Part shown: positions 23,553-32,898 of the stretch, in pieces
How the letters are laid out: each line of letters opens with the position of its first letter
Position numbering within the stretch: position 1 is the stretch's first letter
Assembly (NCBI RefSeq): GCF_019923725.1
Contig: NZ_JAHXRI010000007.1
Coordinates: 498,634-552,240, forward strand
Length of the DNA stretch: 53,607 nt
Direction: 5' to 3'
Source: Zwartia hollandica
GTDB lineage: Bacteria > Pseudomonadota > Gammaproteobacteria > Burkholderiales > Burkholderiaceae_B
Position numbers and translations under genes: made by a program
Notes under the pieces: model-generated
What the model was told of the DNA's origin: nothing
Database searches by the model: none
Seen by the model: the letters and a program-made list of their open reading frames with translations, nothing else

Positions 23553-24947
23553 TCATTGAGGCAGAGCAGCCAATTTTGCTCGACCGTTGGCGCGTACATG
23601 TCGCATTGCAGTCATGCGCAATGTGTAGAACGCACGCAAATCCCCCTCCTCGTACCAATTCTTTAGGATTGCTGCCTCGAGGTCATCCAGCTCATTTAGG
23701 TAATGTTCGATTTCTTCACGCGTACGCGCCACCAACAGATCCCCTTCAATATCCCGCAGATCTTGAAAGTAGTCTCCTAGCAGCTTGTCTGAAGGGAAAT
23801 TGCGCCAGTTCAGCACAGCCTTAAGCAACGGATATATCAACGCAAACAACGCTAAGGCAATAACCCAAACACGGTTGAACAGAGTAGCAATCCAAAGAGG
23901 GAAATAGTTAAAGACCGTGGGAATCCCACTTTCATAATACTGACTCGCGATCGGACTCAAAGGGATACTGCGATCGAGATAGGCGGGGAAGAAACCAGGC
24001 TTCGCAAAGAATGCTTGTTGCTCATTGCTGATTGCCTTCGCTGCCATCAAAAATAGCCATTGATGTACAGGGTGCATCTGTTTTTCAACCAGTAAGGTAA
24101 TGCTCGTTGCGAGCAACTCTGTATCGGCAGGAGGGAAAACATCTTTAATACTGACTGCACCGCGAGGGAGCTGTACCTTTTCAAGAAAGGGTAGCTTCTT
24201 TATATAGGCATCGATCAAACTAAAGTTAAAAATCTTCACATCCGGAAGCGTTAATATCGACTGGACTGTTGGAGAGTTGATGTCATCTACTACGAACACG
24301 GCCTCTAGCTTCTTCTCTGCAAAATCACTCGCTGCTTGCTGGTGCGGAATTTCAATGAAATTCGGCTGATTTGTATCTTGAATACCATGTAGCCCTAGCA
24401 TTGCGCGCCAGATCTTATTTGTGTTGGTATCTCGCATACCCACTGCGATTCGCATTTTCCTCAGTCGCTCAATTGCATCTGGGCCTGAGAGCTCAGATCC
24501 TCGATAAATCAACCATACAGGCGAATACTGCAAACTACCCAACGAGACTAAATCCGGATAGTCGACTTCCTTTGCACTACCCGCAGTCAAGAACGATGCA
24601 TTAACCGGGGATTTTTCATCAGTCAGTTTTAAAAAGCCCTGATCCAGCCCAGGCGTGGGTACCATCACAAGTTCAAAGCCATTTTTTGCAAAGAAATCGG
24701 CGAACTTTTGCGACAGTACATGGTACGAGGATCCTGGTTGTCCGGTGGCAATGTATGCCTTCTTAGGCGGCATCGGATCAACATAAAAAAACAGCACGAC
24801 TAAAGCAATTAATACGAGTGGCGTGAGCATTCCGTAGTAGCGGATCACATACCGCCAACCAAGCAGCTCACGCCAAAAGTCTCTTCGGAAGTAATCAAAA
24901 AAATCTGGCCATACGGTATCCGTTTCTGGTCGCTTTTTAATCGCCAT
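23553..24947 (-). CDS. Membrane-anchored TAXI-family solute-binding protein, copy A
   Basis: This 464-residue protein starts with a cytoplasmic stretch, then a membrane helix (MLTPLVLIALVVLFFYVDP). A periplasmic TAXI/NMT1-like binding domain follows, opening with YIATGQPGSSYHVLSQKFAD and continuing with SLQYSPVWLIYRG. A second membrane helix (about residues 350-390, FNRVWVIALALFALIYPL) and a cytoplasmic coiled helical tail come last. Typical TAXI receptors are free periplasmic proteins of about 320 residues serving DctQM-like fused permeases. This membrane-tethered type has no permease next to it and may act as a sensor or work with a distant partner. It shares architecture with the protein at 28459-29883. 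Confidence 0.8.
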   Translation of the reverse strand: MAIKKRPETDTVWPDFFDYFRRDFWRELLGWRYVIRYYGMLTPLVLIALVVLFFYVDPMPPKKAYIATGQPGSSYHVLSQKFADFFAKNGFELVMVPTPGLDQGFLKLTDEKSPVNASFLTAGSAKEVDYPDLVSLGSLQYSPVWLIYRGSELSGPDAIERLRKMRIAVGMRDTNTNKIWRAMLGLHGIQDTNQPNFIEIPHQQAASDFAEKKLEAVFVVDDINSPTVQSILTLPDVKIFNFSLIDAYIKKLPFLEKVQLPRGAVSIKDVFPPADTELLATSITLLVEKQMHPVHQWLFLMAAKAISNEQQAFFAKPGFFPAYLDRSIPLSPIASQYYESGIPTVFNYFPLWIATLFNRVWVIALALFALIYPLLKAVLNWRNFPSDKLLGDYFQDLRDIEGDLLVARTREEIEHYLNELDDLEAAILKNWYEEGDLRAFYTLRMTAMRHVRANGRAKLAALPQ

Positions 24948-25022
24948 GGCTCATCTTCTTTTATGCTGAAACTTCAATTGAAAAACTCAGGATTGTTGTG
25001 CAAACGTTGCTGCAAGAACGCT

Positions 25023-25922
25023 TTAATCGCGATCGATTGAATAGATAAGCGCCGCGGACCTCAACTTTCCTTTGAACGAATACAAACGCTCATTATCATC
25101 ACGCGTGATCGCCTTCGGCATCTGAGTGGAACTCAAGACAGCTTGATCGCCAAACACACCCTCCAAAGTCACCCAACAGCCAGAATACAGCTCAACAAAT
25201 GATGCACCGTCGTCCGTTTCAAGATCAAACAAATCCCTGTCCTTCGCTTTTGTCTTACGCAGATGCATCCTGAGACTATGATGAATCTCGACCCGACTGC
25301 TGCTTATATTCATCCCGTCCTCGACAGGCAGCGTAATCTGAAGACGTTTTAAACTGATGTGGGAGTTCGTTACATCGAATGCGTCATCAGCAGAATGAAA
25401 AGACCTGACCTCAGAGATATTCCACTCAGCTTTCCCTACCCCCAACACTGAGAACCCATCAACGTCATCAGTTCGCTGAGCCCGCTTAGTGCGTTTCGAA
25501 GGAGTTGGATCATCTGGTCGACCTAAGTAGTAGGTCGCAATCAGTTTCGCAGTGAAACTAGACAACGGGTTTCTTCGGTTCGTTTTGACTGAAACACCGT
25601 CTTTGCTTGCATGACTGTAGTTACCCAGAAACCACACGCCACCGTTGTTAGCCAACTTCACTGGTTTATAGGTTTGTGTGCAAGCTCGTACATAAAGGCG
25701 ATCTGCAACGAGGATCGAGCCTTGATCAAAAATCAACGTCGAGCGACGCACACAACTTTTCGGAAACTCACCATTAACGAGCAATATGGTCGTATTGTCT
25801 TGAACGGTTAGCCTAACGCCTTTCTCAACACGAACCTCGCCCTCAATCACGTAAATTTTATTGCTATGCAAAGTACGTGTCTGCTTGATATTACGGCTAA
25901 TCACCTCAACAACAGACTTCAT
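25023..25922 (-). CDS. Unknown protein with beta-helix-like repeats
   Basis: This 299-residue protein has no signal peptide or membrane helix. Alternating short hydrophobic strands with Asn/Gly/Ser turns (GVRLTVQDNTTILLVNGEF, SILVADRLYVRA, GGVWFLGNYSHA, EVRSFHSADDAFDVTNSHI, GMNISSSRVEIHHS) suggest a right-handed parallel beta-helix of the pectate-lyase-like kind. The central SADDAFDVTNS and EDGMNISSS rungs are the most regular. No catalytic motif is recognised. It stands between a TAXI receptor and the aquaporin gene, all leftward, and its start at 25922 is an ATG. Function unknown; fold assignment is tentative. Confidence 0.6.
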   Translation of the reverse strand: MKSVVEVISRNIKQTRTLHSNKIYVIEGEVRVEKGVRLTVQDNTTILLVNGEFPKSCVRRSTLIFDQGSILVADRLYVRACTQTYKPVKLANNGGVWFLGNYSHASKDGVSVKTNRRNPLSSFTAKLIATYYLGRPDDPTPSKRTKRAQRTDDVDGFSVLGVGKAEWNISEVRSFHSADDAFDVTNSHISLKRLQITLPVEDGMNISSSRVEIHHSLRMHLRKTKAKDRDLFDLETDDGASFVELYSGCWVTLEGVFGDQAVLSSTQMPKAITRDDNERLYSFKGKLRSAALIYSIDRD

Positions 25923-26011
25923 GTGAGCGCTTCTCTAAAAAACCTTGTTATACAGCATACGAAAGAAACGACATCGCAAAAGCTGTCTTAGCAAGGCTTT
26001 CTCTAAGCATA

Positions 26012-26815
26012 TTACCGCTGTAGTGGATTACCCATCGCGGCGTTTGCCTCAGAAGCTTTGGCAGGGCCGCGTAAAAAGCGCGCGACGGCTACTGCAACCA
26101 AGACACCAATCAGAGACCCGCAGGGGTAGACCCAATACGTTGAAAGATCGCCGCGAGCGAAGTCGGGACCAAACGCACGGGCAGGATTGAACGCAGCCCC
26201 ATCGAAGGGACCGCCCATGGTTCCCCAGGCCATCACATACGCACCGACTGCTAACGGCACCGAGCTTCCGTCCAGTTTCGGGCCGTTTGTCATCCCAAGT
26301 ACTAACAACACCATGCCAAACGTTAGGATTGCTTCAAAAATGACAGCCTGAAGCAACATACCAGGCTGCGGCGAAGTTGCTGCCAAGTTTCCACCTGTAC
26401 CGAACAGGTACGCAGCCATGCAGGACCCAGCAGCAGCAGCAACCATTTGTACCGCAATGTAAGCCACTGCCATCGGGACACTGATATCGCCACGCAAACA
26501 AAAACCAAGCGTCATAGCGGGATTGAAGTGCGACGAGATATCGCCCAGAAAAAATACGGCAGCCACCAACCATAGCGCAGCCACCGTCGACAAAATGAAT
26601 GCAAATTGGTAAGGTGCGAGCGATCCACCACCATACCCAGCAAGAATCGCTGCGCCACCTGACAGCACAAACGTCAAACCAGAGGTGCCGATAAATTCCG
26701 AGACCAATCGTCTGGCACGGTGGTCATTGCTCTCCCAGTCTGCAGAGAACCGTTCACCAACCTGCTGCCGCAGTGCTTGCTGACCCGTAAGATTTTCTTG
26801 CTTATTTGCATTCAT
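26012..26815 (-). CDS. MIP/aquaporin family channel protein
   Basis: This 267-residue membrane protein has two NPA boxes, HFNPAMT in the first half and AAFNPARAFGPD in the second. These form the pore of major intrinsic proteins. Six hydrophobic helices plus the two half-helices can be traced between residues 40 and 250. The residue after the second NPA is Arg, the selectivity-filter position. It likely conducts water or a small neutral solute. A hydrophilic N-terminal tail of about 40 residues is longer than in E. coli AqpZ. It lies 13 bp after fumC on the same strand, so the two may be co-transcribed. Confidence 0.85.
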   Translation of the reverse strand: MNANKQENLTGQQALRQQVGERFSADWESNDHRARRLVSEFIGTSGLTFVLSGGAAILAGYGGGSLAPYQFAFILSTVAALWLVAAVFFLGDISSHFNPAMTLGFCLRGDISVPMAVAYIAVQMVAAAAGSCMAAYLFGTGGNLAATSPQPGMLLQAVIFEAILTFGMVLLVLGMTNGPKLDGSSVPLAVGAYVMAWGTMGGPFDGAAFNPARAFGPDFARGDLSTYWVYPCGSLIGVLVAVAVARFLRGPAKASEANAAMGNPLQR

Positions 26816-26828
26816 CTTTCCACTCCAA

Positions 26829-28292
26829 TTATGACTTTGCAGGCACGTCTGCCGAACCAGGTTTAGTCATATTAATTGGAACGACAACACGGTCGAACAA
26901 GGCCTCATCAACACCATTGGCAAGCGCAGCTTGTTTTAGCGTCAAGTTGTGGTCAATCGCGTAGTGTGAAATAACCGATGCTTTGTCGTAACCAATCACA
27001 GGCGACAGCGCCGTCACCATCATGACCGAACGGTCAATATTTGATTTGAGCTGCGCTTCATTCACGACCGCACCTTCGACCATAAACTCACGGAAGTGAT
27101 CACACATATCAGCCATGATCAACGCTGAGTGCAAGTAGTTATTGATGATGATTGGACGGAAAGCGTTCAGTTCGAAGTTACCTTCGGAACCACCCATTTG
27201 TACGGCAACATCCGAGCCCATGATTTCAATACAGACCATCAACATCGCCTCGGCCTGTGTGGGATTGACCTTGCCTGGCATGATCGAAGAACCAGGCTCA
27301 TTAGATGGGAATGTCATTTCCATCAAACCTGTGCGTGGACCCGAGCCGAGCCAACGCATGTCATTGGCAATTTTGTACAACGATACGGCCGCACCCTTAA
27401 GCCCAGCGTGCGCACGCACCATACGATCAAGCGTGCCTTGCGCAGTGAATTTGTTCGTGGCAGTCTTAATGGCAAAACCTGTCAGCTGAGACAACTCCGC
27501 AGCGACCGCGTCACCGAAACCAACGGGTGAGTTCAAACCTGTACCCACCGCAGTGCCGCCCATCGCGACCTGCAGTAACCCCTCAGTGACGTACTCAACG
27601 TTTGCAATCGAATCATCCAACGCACCCACATAACCAGACCATTCCTGTCCGACTGTCAGCGGAGTTGCATCTTCCAAATGCGTACGACCGATCTTGACGA
27701 TGTTCGCCCACTGTTTCGACTTGGCATCCAAGGCATCACGCAAACGCTTAAGGGCAGGAATCGTTTTTTCTGTTGCCATTTTGTAGGCAGCGATGTGCAT
27801 CGCAGTCGGGAACGTGTCGTTACTCGACTGACCCATGTTCACATGGTCATTCGGGTGAATGGGCTCTTGCGCACCCAGCGTGCCGCCGACTAACTGAATA
27901 CAACGATTGGAAATCACCTCGTTTACGTTCATGTTTGATTGCGTACCCGAACCCGTCTGCCAAACGTAGAGGGGGAACTCGCTGTCCAACTTACCGCTAA
28001 TCGCTTCATCTGCCACTTGCTGAATCAACTGACCTTTCCAAGGCGGCAGACGGCCCGCTTTCGTATTCACGATGGCCGCTGCTTTTTTAACGAAGCCGTA
28101 GGCGTGATAGACCTCTTTGGGCATCTTGTCATGACCGATATTGAAGTGGATCAGGCTGCGCTGCGTTTGCGCTCCCCAATAGTGGTTGGCTGGCACATCA
28201 ACTTTGCCGATGCTGTCGAATTCTTGACGCATTCCCGTCGCTGACAGGCCGATCGGTAGATTGAGAATTTTTGGGGTGGATTGCGTCGCCAT
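26829..28292 (-). CDS. fumC: Class II fumarate hydratase (fumarase C)
   Basis: This 487-residue enzyme interconverts fumarate and malate in the TCA cycle without an iron-sulfur cluster. The family signature GSSIMPGKVNPTQAEAM is present, as are MGQSSNDTFPTAMH and IGRTHLEDATPLTVGQEWSG with the catalytic His. The first 25 residues form an N-terminal extension before the conserved start (EFDSIGKVDVPANHYWGAQT); an internal ATG at residue 21 is an alternative start. GAGG lies a few bases before the chosen ATG. It is divergent from the TAXI gene at 28459 with a 166-bp AT-rich promoter zone between. Confidence 0.95.
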   Translation of the reverse strand: MATQSTPKILNLPIGLSATGMRQEFDSIGKVDVPANHYWGAQTQRSLIHFNIGHDKMPKEVYHAYGFVKKAAAIVNTKAGRLPPWKGQLIQQVADEAISGKLDSEFPLYVWQTGSGTQSNMNVNEVISNRCIQLVGGTLGAQEPIHPNDHVNMGQSSNDTFPTAMHIAAYKMATEKTIPALKRLRDALDAKSKQWANIVKIGRTHLEDATPLTVGQEWSGYVGALDDSIANVEYVTEGLLQVAMGGTAVGTGLNSPVGFGDAVAAELSQLTGFAIKTATNKFTAQGTLDRMVRAHAGLKGAAVSLYKIANDMRWLGSGPRTGLMEMTFPSNEPGSSIMPGKVNPTQAEAMLMVCIEIMGSDVAVQMGGSEGNFELNAFRPIIINNYLHSALIMADMCDHFREFMVEGAVVNEAQLKSNIDRSVMMVTALSPVIGYDKASVISHYAIDHNLTLKQAALANGVDEALFDRVVVPINMTKPGSADVPAKS

Positions 28293-28458
28293 GAGGCCTC
28301 AAGAGTTACTTCGCTGAAGGGGAAATTCTTTACTCATTAGGATGCTACCTTGAAAGCTAAATAAAAAATAGCTTGAAAAGTTGTGCTTACTTTTGGTGCA
28401 AAATAAATCTTAGCTATTAGAATGGAAAATCGCAAATAAACAGCAAATCCGCCACCCC

Positions 28459-29883
28459 ATGCCGTTAAAAAAGAAAAAGCCCGCTGCCGACTCCCTAGCA
28501 AAGCTAAAGCCGATCACACAGCGCACCGTTAAGGTTGTGCGAGACGAAAGTTATGCCTGGTCGCATTTTTTTCGCCAAGAATGGCTGCCGATCATAAGCC
28601 TGCTCATGGGAGTGTGTCTGCTCGTTTTTTTCTGGGAGCCCATTCCACCTAAAGTTGTCGGAATCGCAGTCGGGCGCGAAGGCACTTCCGATGGAATTTA
28701 TGGCGAGAAATTGGTCGCGTTTTTTGCCAAACACGGGGTCAAACTTAACATTACCTACACCGAGGGCGGCAAGCAACCTATCGCCGCAATGCATCGCGAA
28801 CGTTCAATTAAAAGTGCACTCATACTAGGTGGGCTCTATAAAAAAAATGAAATCGATGACAACGCGATTTCCCTTGGCAGTTCACAATACGAACCTTTGT
28901 GGTTGTTTTATCGAGGAGATGCTGTCACCGTTGAACAACCTATCGTTCACTTTGCAACAACCTCGGGCATTGCGATTGGCGAACCTGGCTCAGGTTCTAA
29001 CGCGATCATTCAGAAAATCCTGGCGTCTGGCAGGCCCAACGCAACCTCCCCTTACAAGCTATTAGAGTGGCCCTACCTTAAATCGTTTGAGGCGCTACTG
29101 GCTGGCGAGATTAATGCCCTGAGCGTCGTAGATGGCATTGACTCACCCATCATCAAGAGGCTGCTGGCCGATCCAAACATACATCTTGCAAACTTTCCCC
29201 TTGCCCCAGCGTATGTCAAACACATCCCCCAGCTCGACGTTGTTTCGGTGCCGCGCGGCTCTTTCACGAGCAATCCGATTTTTCCTGCCACTGACATCAG
29301 TATGGTCTCAACAAGTTTGACACTTATTGTTGAAAAGGACTTGCACCCCGCACTGCAGCTTTTGTTCTTGATGGCGATGGATGATTTAAGTGACTCGCGA
29401 GATCAGTTTTTTGCCAAACAAGATGAGTTCCCCTCTTACAAAGACAGCAATATCCCGCTAGCGCCAATTGCAAAACAGTATTTCACCAATGGCGCACCGG
29501 CCGTCTTGCATTACGTCGGCTTTAGGGTCGCTAGCCTAGCCGATCGGATCTGGTTTTTTATCTTAAGTGCCTTAGCGATTTTGTATCCCCTCTACCGACT
29601 CATTCCGAACTTTCGTTCCACGCTTGGTCAAATAAAAGCCGACGATGCAGAAGACATGCTGTACGACATACAAGCGCGGTTTATGCATGCAGAAAACAAC
29701 GTAGAGTTTGATGCCGTCACACATGACTTCATCCGACTACAACATGAGGTCGACACATGGATACCGCGCCTCAGCGTGTCGCACTACTACAAAGTCGTTC
29801 GGTCGATCGAGTACGTAAAAAGGGTCGCACTAGAACGCAAGGCACTCCTTAACTCTCGCCAGGCTTCTGGTCAGACGCAATGA
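28459..29883 (+). CDS. Membrane-anchored TAXI-family solute-binding protein, copy B
   Basis: This 474-residue protein shares the layout of the protein at 23553-24947: a basic cytoplasmic N-terminus, a membrane helix (LPIISLLMGVCLLVFFWEP) and a binding domain opening IAVGREGTSDGIYGEKLVAFF with SLGSSQYEPLWLFYRG. A second membrane helix (SLADRIWFFILSALAILYPL) and a cytoplasmic helical tail follow. The conserved SLGSxQY.P.WL.YRG block ties the two together, although overall similarity is moderate, so the duplication is old. No TRAP permease is adjacent. Role is unknown; a membrane-tethered ligand sensor is as likely as transport. Confidence 0.8.
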   Translation: MPLKKKKPAADSLAKLKPITQRTVKVVRDESYAWSHFFRQEWLPIISLLMGVCLLVFFWEPIPPKVVGIAVGREGTSDGIYGEKLVAFFAKHGVKLNITYTEGGKQPIAAMHRERSIKSALILGGLYKKNEIDDNAISLGSSQYEPLWLFYRGDAVTVEQPIVHFATTSGIAIGEPGSGSNAIIQKILASGRPNATSPYKLLEWPYLKSFEALLAGEINALSVVDGIDSPIIKRLLADPNIHLANFPLAPAYVKHIPQLDVVSVPRGSFTSNPIFPATDISMVSTSLTLIVEKDLHPALQLLFLMAMDDLSDSRDQFFAKQDEFPSYKDSNIPLAPIAKQYFTNGAPAVLHYVGFRVASLADRIWFFILSALAILYPLYRLIPNFRSTLGQIKADDAEDMLYDIQARFMHAENNVEFDAVTHDFIRLQHEVDTWIPRLSVSHYYKVVRSIEYVKRVALERKALLNSRQASGQTQ

Positions 29884-29900
29884 TTGTTATGCATATCCTG

Positions 29901-30599
29901 CTATCGCACGGTCTTAGCATCCTGACCAAACAATATCGCCTTTGCTTTCTCATCCACCGTCGGTGAAACATTAATCGACTTAGCAATTTCATAGGCCGTT
30001 TTCGTGGCCGCTCGGCTTTTAACGCGGACAAACCAAGCCTCCACCGCTGGGAAAATCTTGAGATCTTGACGTTGCCGCTCGTGTGGAACGATCCACGGGT
30101 AAGCCGCCATGTCTGCAATCGAATATTCGCCACAAATGTAGTCGCGGCCGTCGGACAATCGCTTGTTCAGCACACCATACAAACGAGAGGTTTCCTTGAC
30201 GTAGCGCTCGATCGCGTAGGGCAACTGCTCCGGTGCGTACTGTACAAAATGGTGATTTTGACCCGCCATCGGACCCAAGCCACCCATCTGCCAGAATAGC
30301 CATTGCAGACAATCATTTCTGCCGTGCAAATCCTGGGGAATGAATCGTTTAGTCTTATCCGCCAAATACAGAAGAATCGCACCAGACTCAAAAATACTCA
30401 AGGGCGCACCGCCGCCCGCTGGAGCATGATCGACGATTGCCGGTATGCGATTGTTTGGCGCAACCTTTAAGAAATCAGCAGCAAACTGCTCGCCCTTGCT
30501 GATATTGATCGGCTTGATTGTGTAGGCGAGCCCGCACTCCTCCAAGAACATCGTAATTTTATGCCCGTTGGGGGTCGTCCAATAATAAAGGTCAATCAT
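29901..30599 (-). CDS. Glutathione S-transferase family protein (YfcG/YghU-like)
   Basis: This 232-residue protein has a thioredoxin-like N-terminal domain (MIDLYYWTTPNGHKITMFLEE) with the loop NRIPAIVDH and the glutathione-binding ESGAILLYLADKT. An all-helical C-terminal domain follows, with GQNHHFVQYAPEQLPYAIERY and a capping motif YSIADMAAYPW. The TTPNG at residues 8-12 and the long PEQLPYAIERY segment match the YfcG/YghU branch, which has disulfide reductase activity with glutathione. It converges with the TAXI gene and diverges from a Bug gene; a perfect palindrome lies in the shared promoter region. Confidence 0.9.
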   Translation of the reverse strand: MIDLYYWTTPNGHKITMFLEECGLAYTIKPINISKGEQFAADFLKVAPNNRIPAIVDHAPAGGGAPLSIFESGAILLYLADKTKRFIPQDLHGRNDCLQWLFWQMGGLGPMAGQNHHFVQYAPEQLPYAIERYVKETSRLYGVLNKRLSDGRDYICGEYSIADMAAYPWIVPHERQRQDLKIFPAVEAWFVRVKSRAATKTAYEIAKSINVSPTVDEKAKAILFGQDAKTVR

Positions 30600-30669
30600 T
30601 TTTGTTTTCCGTTATTGTGCGTTCGAAAGGAGTTTTGCATAAAACCGGTCATCAAAACCACATGCAGCA

Positions 30670-30691
30670 GTCTTAAACCATGGTTTAAGAC
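30670..30691. promoter_or_regulatory. 22-bp perfect palindrome, candidate operator between GST and Bug genes
   Basis: The core TTAAACCATGGTTTAA is extended by GTC and GAC on the two sides to give 22 bases of perfect dyad symmetry. It lies 70 bp upstream of the GST start and 49 bp upstream of the Bug start. It would overlap the -35 region of a possible promoter with TATAAC at 30704-30709. Such symmetry without a spacer fits a dimeric repressor. No regulator gene is adjacent. Confidence 0.6.
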
Positions 30692-30739
30692 CAAATCCTG
30701 TTGTATAACCACGCCATACTCACTAATCCGGAGAAACAC

Positions 30740-31723
30740 ATGCGCTTTATTTCTTCCACCACTCGTGCACTCATTGCAGGTGCCGCTTTGGCCGCTACAT
30801 TTGTTGGCACAGCCTCTGCACAGTCAGACTACCCAAATCGCTCCGTGTCTGTCGTGGTTCCTCAGGCAACAGGTGGCGCGAACGACACCATTGCACGCAT
30901 TGTGGCCGCCAAGTTAAGCGAAGTGCTTGGCCAACAATTTGTTGTAGAAAACCGTCCGGGTGCAGGCGGCAATATTGGCACCGCGGCCACGGCTAAAGCT
31001 AAGCCTGATGGCTACACCCTTTTGTTGACGACCAACAGCACGCAAGTGATCAATCCCTGGCTGTACAAGACGACAGGCTTTGATCCACTCAAGGACTTCA
31101 CTCCCGTGGGTCTAGTTGCAAGTGCTGGCTATGTATTGGTGGTCAACTCCGCTTTTCCTGCGAACAACGTGTCTGAGCTGATCGCACAAGCCAAAGCAAA
31201 TCCAGGCAAGATCAACTACGCCTCAGCAGGCAATGGCACACTCAACCATTTGATCGTTGAGATGTTTAAGCAGAAAGTCGGCATTGATATGCAACATGTA
31301 CCGTACAAAGGTGCTGCGGCGGCCGCTACAGACGTAGCCGGTGGTCAAGTGCCCGTCTCCGTCCAGAGCGCGCCCTCTTCGTTGTCTTTACTCGCCTCAG
31401 GAAAAATCAAAGCCTTAGCAGTCACCAACGAAAAGCGCATTGCTGCGCTACCCAATACACCCTCCATTAGCGAAAGCATTCCCGGTTTCGGCTCAACGCC
31501 TTGGTATGGCATCTTGGCTCCAGCTGGCACACCAGCGGCGATCGTTGACAAACTCAATGCCGCGATCAAAACCGCCTTGGCAGATAAGGACGTTCAAGAC
31601 AAGCTAATCAAGCAAGGCTGCGAAGCGATGCAAAACACCCCTCAACAGTTCGCCGCCCTGCTCAAAGATGATCTCGCGACCTGGGAAAAGATCGTTAAAG
31701 ACTCTGGCGCACGGGTAGACTAA
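30740..31723 (+). CDS. Bug/TctC-family periplasmic receptor
   Basis: This 327-residue protein starts at 30740, after GGAGA; the frame is open 13 codons further upstream. A Sec signal peptide (ALIAGAALAATFVGTASAQ) precedes the mature start YPNRSVSVVVPQATGGANDT. The ENRPGAGGNIGTAATAKAKP block follows. The glycine-rich VPQATGG replaces the more usual VPFPPGG, so the ligand pocket differs slightly from the other copies here. It is the only gene of its transcript before a hairpin at 31738, so it is an orphan receptor with no TctAB genes. Confidence 0.9.
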   Translation: MRFISSTTRALIAGAALAATFVGTASAQSDYPNRSVSVVVPQATGGANDTIARIVAAKLSEVLGQQFVVENRPGAGGNIGTAATAKAKPDGYTLLLTTNSTQVINPWLYKTTGFDPLKDFTPVGLVASAGYVLVVNSAFPANNVSELIAQAKANPGKINYASAGNGTLNHLIVEMFKQKVGIDMQHVPYKGAAAAATDVAGGQVPVSVQSAPSSLSLLASGKIKALAVTNEKRIAALPNTPSISESIPGFGSTPWYGILAPAGTPAAIVDKLNAAIKTALADKDVQDKLIKQGCEAMQNTPQQFAALLKDDLATWEKIVKDSGARVD

Positions 31724-31737
31724 GCGCCATCTTCACC

Positions 31738-31767
31738 TCAGAGGTTTCCCAGCAAGGGAGCCTCTGA
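31738..31767. terminator. Hairpin between convergent Bug genes, probable two-way terminator
   Basis: TCAGAGG pairs with CCTCTGA over a 16-base middle in which TTCCC and GGGA can also pair, giving a strong stem. It lies 14 bp after the stop of the rightward Bug gene and 45 bp after the stop of the leftward one. No clear T-run follows on either side, so intrinsic efficiency is uncertain. Confidence 0.5.
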
Positions 31768-31812
31768 ACCGGCCTGTCCTGTCGTGTCAGATCCACGCCA
31801 TGACAACAATCA

Positions 31813-32781
31813 TCACAGCTCGTCAAGCGTGATCTTCGCATCCGCAATAACTTTTGACCACGCTGCTGTGTCATCTGCCATTCGTTTTACAAACTCAGCG
31901 GGCGTTCCGCCGACGGCATCAATTCCCATTCCTGCGAGCTGCTCGCGGATCTTCGGATTATTGAGCGCCGCATTAAATGCAGCGTTTACTTTGTCAACGA
32001 TCGGTGCGGGCAATCCTGCTGGTCCGAGTACACCAAACCAAGTCAACGAAACAAACCCAGGTAACTGCTCTGAAATGGCAGGCAAATTGGGCACAAGTGG
32101 TGAGCGCTCAGCCGATGACACGCCTAGCGCACGAGCCTTGCCATCCCGCACATGAGGGTAGCCAGACGAGAAGCTATCAAATATTACGTCGAGGCGACCG
32201 GCTAGCAAATCCGGCACTGCTAGCGCTGTACCTTTGTAAGGGACATGCGTCATCTTGGTTCCAGACAAAGCCTGAAAACGTTCACCAGACAAGTGAGGAA
32301 TCCCGCCAATCCCAGCGGAGCCGTAGTTCAGTTTTCCGGGATTAGCTTTGGCAAGTGCGATGAACTCAGAAACCGTTGTGGCTTTGGAGCTCAAGGGTAC
32401 GATCATGATCGAGGGCGAATGCACCAGATAAATGATCGGCGTAAAGCTTTTCACCGGCGAATAAGGTGTCTTTGGATTGAGCAGTGGACCAATCACATGC
32501 GTGCTGTTGGTAGTCATCAGCAATGTGTAACCATCAGGCTCTGCCTTCGAAGCGAGATCGGCACCAATCACCCCTGCGGCACCAGCACGATTTTCAATCA
32601 CGACTGTCTGTCCAAGTCGTTGCGAAACTTCCTGAACAAACAAACGCGCCACGTTATCAGTGCCACCAGCAGGCGGGAAAGGGACAATCAACTTGATTGG
32701 CCGATTGGGGTAGTCTTGAGCAAAGGCTGCTGAAGAAAAAGTCGAGAGAGTCGCTAGCAGTAAAGTAAAAATCAGTTTCAT
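31813..32781 (-). CDS. Bug/TctC-family periplasmic receptor
   Basis: This 322-residue protein has a signal peptide MKLIFTLLLATLSTFSSAAFAQ and a mature start DYPNRPIKLIVPFPPAGGTD. The ENRAGAAGVIGADLASKAEP segment and, later, the TWFGVLGPAGLPAPIVDKVN hinge block are both standard for the family. It faces the Bug gene at 30740 tail to tail, and its divergent neighbour is the branched-chain aminotransferase, with 117 bp between starts. No permease genes accompany it. Sequence differences from the 30740 product are spread throughout, so this is not a recent duplication. Confidence 0.9.
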   Translation of the reverse strand: MKLIFTLLLATLSTFSSAAFAQDYPNRPIKLIVPFPPAGGTDNVARLFVQEVSQRLGQTVVIENRAGAAGVIGADLASKAEPDGYTLLMTTNSTHVIGPLLNPKTPYSPVKSFTPIIYLVHSPSIMIVPLSSKATTVSEFIALAKANPGKLNYGSAGIGGIPHLSGERFQALSGTKMTHVPYKGTALAVPDLLAGRLDVIFDSFSSGYPHVRDGKARALGVSSAERSPLVPNLPAISEQLPGFVSLTWFGVLGPAGLPAPIVDKVNAAFNAALNNPKIREQLAGMGIDAVGGTPAEFVKRMADDTAAWSKVIADAKITLDEL

Positions 32782-32898
32782 TTGCCTATCAATCCGCTTT
32801 AAGATTCAAAAGATCCGCCTAAATAGATCATCACCACGCTCGGCACTTTACCTGCGTGAGTCCAATCGCCAACTAATTTATCATTCTAGAAAATCACC

